NCBI GenBank assembly: GCA_947037905.1
Contig: CAMQUX010000034.1
Coordinates: 1-9,550 of the forward strand
Length of the DNA: 9,550 nucleotides
Reading direction: 5' to 3'
Source: an uncultured Desulfovibrionaceae bacterium
Lineage (GTDB): Bacteria; Desulfobacterota; Desulfovibrionia; Desulfovibrionales; Desulfovibrionaceae
Below the pieces are notes generated by a model. It saw only the letters and a program-made list of their open reading frames with translations, was not told where the DNA came from and did not search any database. The translations under genes and the position numbers were made by a program. Numbering within the stretch: position 1 is the first letter of the stretch; each line of letters begins with the position of its first letter. Of this stretch, positions 6,772 through 9,550 are shown in pieces.

Positions 6772-7953
6772 TTATCTCTTCTTCCTAAAAAGAATAAATA
6801 TATTCTTTTTCAGAGCATTTCGTTTTTTTGTTAAATCTCTTAAATCAATCCGTCTTTCATTCTGCGCTATTGAAAGAGCAACCAGAGAGAGTAAAAAGAA
6901 TAATATATTGACAAACCACGCCCCTAAAATTGGAGATAATAGTCCTGCCATTGCTAAGTTTAACCCACCTGTTGTCATGGCATAATATGTTAAAAATAAA
7001 CCTAGAACAACCATAATACCATATTGCTGGCGAAGCCCTTTAAAGAGATACCCTATCGGCATGGCAAATAGCCCTAACGCAATACATCCTATTGGTAGAG
7101 CTAGGCGTCTTTGGATTTCTGCATAAATTTTTACACCACTCTCGCCTTTTGCTAAGGCTTCTTTGTGCATTTTTAAAAGTTCAGAAAAATAAACTTCATC
7201 TACTCTGCCTTTAGAACCAGAAAAACCTTGAATCAAATCGAACAAAGAAAGCTCAACACTATATTTTTCAAAAGATATTATTTTCATATTATCAGTATCA
7301 TATGTATACAATCTACCATCAAAAAATTCTAAGCGAAGAACTCTTTTTTCTTTCACTGTAACTGTTTTAGCCATTGGTGCAACTATTATTACGGGTGCAC
7401 CATTTCTCATTTTATCTTCAACAAAAACATCTATAAAAGCTTCATCTTTCACTGCTTTTGCATAAAAAGTTATTCCTGGAAGTTCTTGACTAAATATGCC
7501 ACCTTGCACAGCTATTTTTGCACGATTTTTTGCAAAATTTGCTAAAGTGTTCTGTGTCTGCTCCATCCCCCAGCCTACGCCCCAAATGGACGCTCCATAT
7601 GATAAAGCTGTAATACAAACACAAAAAAAGATTGTCCCTGGTAACAGCCTATATAAACTCACTCCTCCAGCTTTTAAAGCTGTGAGCTCATTATCTCCTG
7701 CCATACGAAGGAATGTGAAAAAAACCGATAAAAGAACACATATAGGAGCTAATAGTAAAAGGAAAAATGGAACCATATACAAAAATATCAAGAGAATATC
7801 CGTCAATCCCATGTTTTGAGATAACAGCATTCCACGCATTTGCATCAAGCGACCCATGATGAGCAAACCTAAAAATATCGATATAGATAAAAAGAACAAC
7901 GTAAAGAGTTCTTTCATCACCAGACGATTTATAAATTTATCAAATATTAGCAC
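6772..7953 (-). CDS. lptF: LPS export permease LptF
   Basis: This is the partner of LptG in the LptB2FG exporter. The 393-residue protein has the same 3 + 3 membrane layout (about 16-38, 52-83, 103-125, then 285-305, 311-330, 335-362) around a periplasmic jellyroll of about 126-280. The coupling segment is GDNELTALKAGGVSLYRLL (86-104), typical of LptF. The C-terminal tail after 363 is cytoplasmic and very basic, ending in several Lys and Arg. Translation starts at a GTG (7953), supported by GTGGGA 5 bases upstream and by the family-like start L-I-F-D-K-F-I at residues 2-8. The in-frame ATG at codon 13 has no ribosome site and would cut the first amphipathic helix. It precedes lptG by 3 bp. 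LptA, LptB and LptC are not in the window, which is usual because they often lie elsewhere. Confidence 0.92.
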   Translation of the reverse strand: MLIFDKFINRLVMKELFTLFFLSISIFLGLLIMGRLMQMRGMLLSQNMGLTDILLIFLYMVPFFLLLLAPICVLLSVFFTFLRMAGDNELTALKAGGVSLYRLLPGTIFFCVCITALSYGASIWGVGWGMEQTQNTLANFAKNRAKIAVQGGIFSQELPGITFYAKAVKDEAFIDVFVEDKMRNGAPVIIVAPMAKTVTVKEKRVLRLEFFDGRLYTYDTDNMKIISFEKYSVELSLFDLIQGFSGSKGRVDEVYFSELLKMHKEALAKGESGVKIYAEIQRRLALPIGCIALGLFAMPIGYLFKGLRQQYGIMVVLGLFLTYYAMTTGGLNLAMAGLLSPILGAWFVNILFFLLSLVALSIAQNERRIDLRDLTKKRNALKKNIFILFRKKR

Positions 7954-7958
7954 TTATA

Positions 7959-7964
7959 TCCCAC
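7959..7964 (-). promoter_or_regulatory. lptF: lptF ribosome binding site before GTG start
   Basis: GTGGGA on the minus strand lies 5 bases before the GTG at 7953. It is the reason for choosing GTG over the ATG at codon 13, which has no purine-rich site in front of it. Confidence 0.6.
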
Positions 7965-8211
7965 TTTAATCAGCTTTAATTCTTAACTTTTAATATAAAT
8001 TGTAATACAAAACAAGCGAGAAAGAATCTCTTTTATTTTATGCTATTATCAAATATTTTCAAAATAAATCTTTTAGTATAATATTTTATAAGGAATATTT
8101 TCAGCTCTTTTTTATTTTTTTCGATATTATGGTATGAAACTGCATTTTATTCAAAAAAATTAGAAACTTTTTATAGCATTTTATTATTATACTTCTTTAT
8201 TCTTTTTCCTA

Positions 8212-8814
8212 CTATCTGTTATCTGTTAAATGTATCTTTCTACGTATGAGCGTACGTGCTTTTGCAAAAAGATAATAAAATAAATATGCATAGAGTATCC
8301 CAAAAAAACTACCATAAATTAAATCTAGTGGATAATGCACACCTAAATAAATACGACTATAACTAATTACTAATGCAAGCATAACTGCTGCACAAGAAAA
8401 GTATTTATTAGAAAAGCATAGAGAGAAAAATACAAGAATTCCAAAACTGTTAGCTGCGTGTCCTGAAACTGTACCGTATAACCCACCCCAATAGTCGTTT
8501 ACTATATGTATTAGCCCTTTTAATACTGGTTCGTGAGATGGGCGAAAGCGTGAGAAATTATCTTTAAAAAAGTTTGCAGTACTATCTGCAAAAAGAACTA
8601 TTAACCCCATACATAAAACCATAAGAATTGAATATATCCATCTTTCTTTTCCAGATTCTTCTTTAAATATTTTTATTATATTTGCAATAAAAAATAAGGG
8701 CACTATAAAAATAAACATCCATGGGCTTGAAATGAAAAACATAAGTTTATCTAAAAAAATACCACCATCAAAATTTAAAAATAAAAAAACTTCTTGATTT
8801 AAATCATGTATCAT
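8212..8814 (-). CDS. PAP2-family membrane lipid phosphatase
   Basis: The 200-residue protein has the full three-part phosphatidic acid phosphatase type 2 signature. Motif 1 is Lys84-x6-Arg91-Pro92 (KDNFSRFRP). Motif 2 is Ser117-Gly118-His119 (TVSGHAAN, in place of the usual PSGH). Motif 3 is Ser153-Arg154-x5-His160-x3-Asp164 (SRIYLGVHYPLD). The two catalytic histidines and the Asp are present. Hydrophobic segments lie at about 20-48, 60-80, 122-134, 139-152 and 165-185, matching the multi-pass inner-membrane family. The beginning LNQEVFLFLNFDG is typical, which supports the ATG at 8814 although its ribosome site (AAGG, 9 bases away) is weak. Likely substrates are undecaprenyl pyrophosphate (PgpB/BcrC type) or lipid A phosphate groups (LpxE/LpxF type). 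The motifs do not decide between them. It lies upstream of lptF on the same strand with a 258 bp gap. Confidence 0.88.
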   Translation of the reverse strand: MIHDLNQEVFLFLNFDGGIFLDKLMFFISSPWMFIFIVPLFFIANIIKIFKEESGKERWIYSILMVLCMGLIVLFADSTANFFKDNFSRFRPSHEPVLKGLIHIVNDYWGGLYGTVSGHAANSFGILVFFSLCFSNKYFSCAAVMLALVISYSRIYLGVHYPLDLIYGSFFGILYAYLFYYLFAKARTLIRRKIHLTDNR

Positions 8815-8831
8815 ACTTGTAACCTTATACT

Positions 8832-8867
8832 TAAGTACTAGACCTTATATTTTACAATAGGTACTTA
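8832..8867. repeat. Short inverted repeat upstream of PAP2 gene
   Basis: TAAGTAC (8832-8838) and GTACTTA (8861-8867) are perfect reverse complements separated by 22 bases, 18 bp before the PAP2 start. It could be an operator or leader hairpin. With 7 bp arms it may also be chance. Confidence 0.3.
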
Positions 8868-8981
8868 TTATTTCTCATATTTTTATACAGTATATTTTCT
8901 TTCATATTTTACAAAAAAAGTAAATGAAAAAACTTTTATAAAAAGAAAATCTCTTAATTTGCATAAAAAAAGAGAACAAAC

Positions 8982-9008
8982 TTGACAAAACTTTCAAGCT
9001 GCGATAAT
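8982..9008 (+). promoter_or_regulatory. Promoter of tRNA-Met
   Basis: A consensus TTGACA (8982-8987) and a five-of-six GATAAT (9003-9008) stand directly before the tRNA. The spacer is 15 bp, shorter than the preferred 17. Transcription would begin about 9 or 10 bases before the mature tRNA 5' end at 9025, which suits a stable-RNA gene trimmed by RNase P. Confidence 0.6.
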
Positions 9009-9024
9009 TACAGGTCTCTAGTGT

Positions 9025-9101
9025 GGCGAGGTAGCTCAGGTGGTTAGAGCATGCGGCTCATATCCGCAGGGTCGGGGGTTCAAGTCCCTCCCTCGCTACC
9101 A
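9025..9101 (+). tRNA. tRNA-Met (CAT), elongator type
   Basis: The 77-base cloverleaf is complete with an encoded CCA (9099-9101). Acceptor stem: 9025-9031 with 9091-9097. D arm: GCTC/GAGC with loop AGGTGGTTA. Anticodon stem TGCGG/CCGCA closes the loop CTCATAT, with anticodon CAT at 9059-9061. Variable loop GGGTC. T arm: GGGGG with CCCTC around TTCAAGT, including one G-U. The anticodon stem lacks the three consecutive G-C pairs of initiator tRNA, so this is elongator Met. A lysidine-modified Ile(CAT) tRNA is the alternative, but the sequence resembles proteobacterial Met tRNAs as I remember them. The first pair is G1-U72, which is unusual for an elongator. Confidence 0.93.
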
Positions 9102-9167
9102 CTACTAGATATGCTTATTTCTTATCTGTCCCATTGCATTTTTTTAAATCTTATACTCCCACTTATT

Positions 9168-9191
9168 ACAGTCTTTGGCTGTCTTTTTTTT
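9168..9191 (+). terminator. Intrinsic terminator after tRNA-Met
   Basis: ACAGTC (9168-9173) pairs with GGCTGT (9177-9182), including one U-G pair, around a TTT loop, and is followed by C and eight T (9184-9191). It lies 66 bp after the tRNA CCA end and reads in the same direction. The stem is short at six pairs but the T tract is good. Confidence 0.6.
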
Positions 9192-9550
9192 AGCTTTTTG
9201 CATTTATATTTTTATATTTTGTCCCCATATACGCTCACCTCTTTCTCCCTTTCTCTTTTTTATTTCAATTTTTCCTATTTCCTATAATCTCTCAGATTTA
9301 TTTTACTATCTTACTCTTTTCTTACTTATCAGTCTTAGCTATTTTCTTAGACTGTACTTTTTTGCACCAAATCATCTATTTATCTTATCTCTTTTAACTT
9401 TTATATATTTCTATATATTATCATTAATTTAATCTATTTTCTTATATTTTTTTTTACTATTTATATGAATGATAAGCATATCTTAACTATTTTTAAAAAC
9501 CTTTTCTCATTTATTCTTCCTGCAAAATATCTATTTCTTATAAAAAATAA
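9192..9550. other. Pyrimidine-rich, G-poor non-coding tract
   Basis: About 360 bp after the tRNA terminator hold no credible gene. The plus strand is dominated by T and C; I count 14 G in all, and none from 9365 to 9466. Open frames here would encode only Phe/Leu/Ile/Ser/Tyr-rich strings with no ribosome site, as expected from such composition. A degenerate element around CTATTT followed by CTTAT recurs loosely, for example near 9433-9446 and 9530-9541. I see no hairpin, RNA gene or promoter that I would defend. Confidence 0.7.

Noticed and set aside
8884..8894. Palindrome TATACAGTATA upstream of the PAP2 gene
   Set aside because: Only 5 bp arms in very AT-rich sequence; palindromes of this size are expected by chance.
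9025..9101. tRNA-Ile with lysidine at the CAT anticodon
   Set aside because: The anticodon stem and overall sequence look more like elongator Met; without the TilS identity elements checked this is a preference, not proof.
9051..9432. Two overlapping plus-strand open frames of 78 and 85 codons after the tRNA
   Set aside because: One begins inside the tRNA, neither has a ribosome site, and both give Phe/Leu/Ile/Ser strings that follow from the T/C-rich composition.
9025..9550. tRNA as the attachment site of an integrated element
   Set aside because: No integrase, no repeat of the tRNA 3' end in the window, and the DNA after the tRNA carries no genes.
1..9550. CRISPR array, mobile element, toxin-antitoxin or defence genes
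   Set aside because: I found no regularly spaced repeats, transposase or integrase motifs, or paired small genes. The window reads as housekeeping DNA.

Overview
The window is AT-rich, roughly one third G+C by eye, and carries ordinary housekeeping genes of a Gram-negative bacterium. Outer-membrane biogenesis is represented three times: the lipoprotein carrier LolA, the LPS exporter permeases LptF and LptG, and an acid-phosphatase-type lipid phosphatase. The gene order efp-ftsK-lolA and the sequence of the tRNA-Met remind me of the Desulfovibrio group. Together with the low G+C and loose AT-rich spacers, this suggests a low-GC, perhaps host-restricted member such as a Lawsonia-type organism. 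That placement is inference from memory and was not checked against any database.

Layout. On the minus strand from 4509 down to 78 there is a compact four-gene unit: efp, ftsK, lolA and a secreted PEBP-fold lipoprotein. Its gaps are 68, 1 and 49 bp, and it ends at a strong hairpin terminator at 13-51. The 328 bp spacer 4510-4837 is a divergent promoter region. It holds a -10 element for efp, a perfect 23 bp dyad and a candidate promoter for engB, which runs on the plus strand (4838-5413). engB converges on lptG. lptF and lptG (7953 down to 5617) form a tight pair with a 3 bp gap. Upstream of lptF on the same strand, separated by 258 bp of AT-rich sequence in which I found no convincing promoter or terminator, is the PAP2 phosphatase (8814-8212). 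On the right, a plus-strand tRNA-Met(CAT) with its own promoter and a probable terminator is followed by about 360 bp of pyrimidine-rich, G-poor, apparently non-coding DNA.

How the genes work together. EF-P relieves ribosome stalling at polyproline. FtsK clears and unlinks chromosome ends at the division septum, and EngB assists 50S assembly. LolA ferries lipoproteins across the periplasm, and the gene after it encodes a lipoprotein whose residue after the lipobox cysteine is not aspartate, so it is a plausible LolA client. LptF and LptG form the membrane part of the ABC exporter that extracts LPS. The PAP2 protein could act on undecaprenyl pyrophosphate or on lipid A phosphates.

I see no CRISPR array, insertion sequence, phage gene, toxin-antitoxin pair or defence system. 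The most interesting signals are non-coding: the dyad at 4557-4579 and its half-site upstream of the PAP2 gene, in-frame repeats in the ftsK linker, a G1-U72 pair in the tRNA, and the strand-asymmetric tract at the right end.
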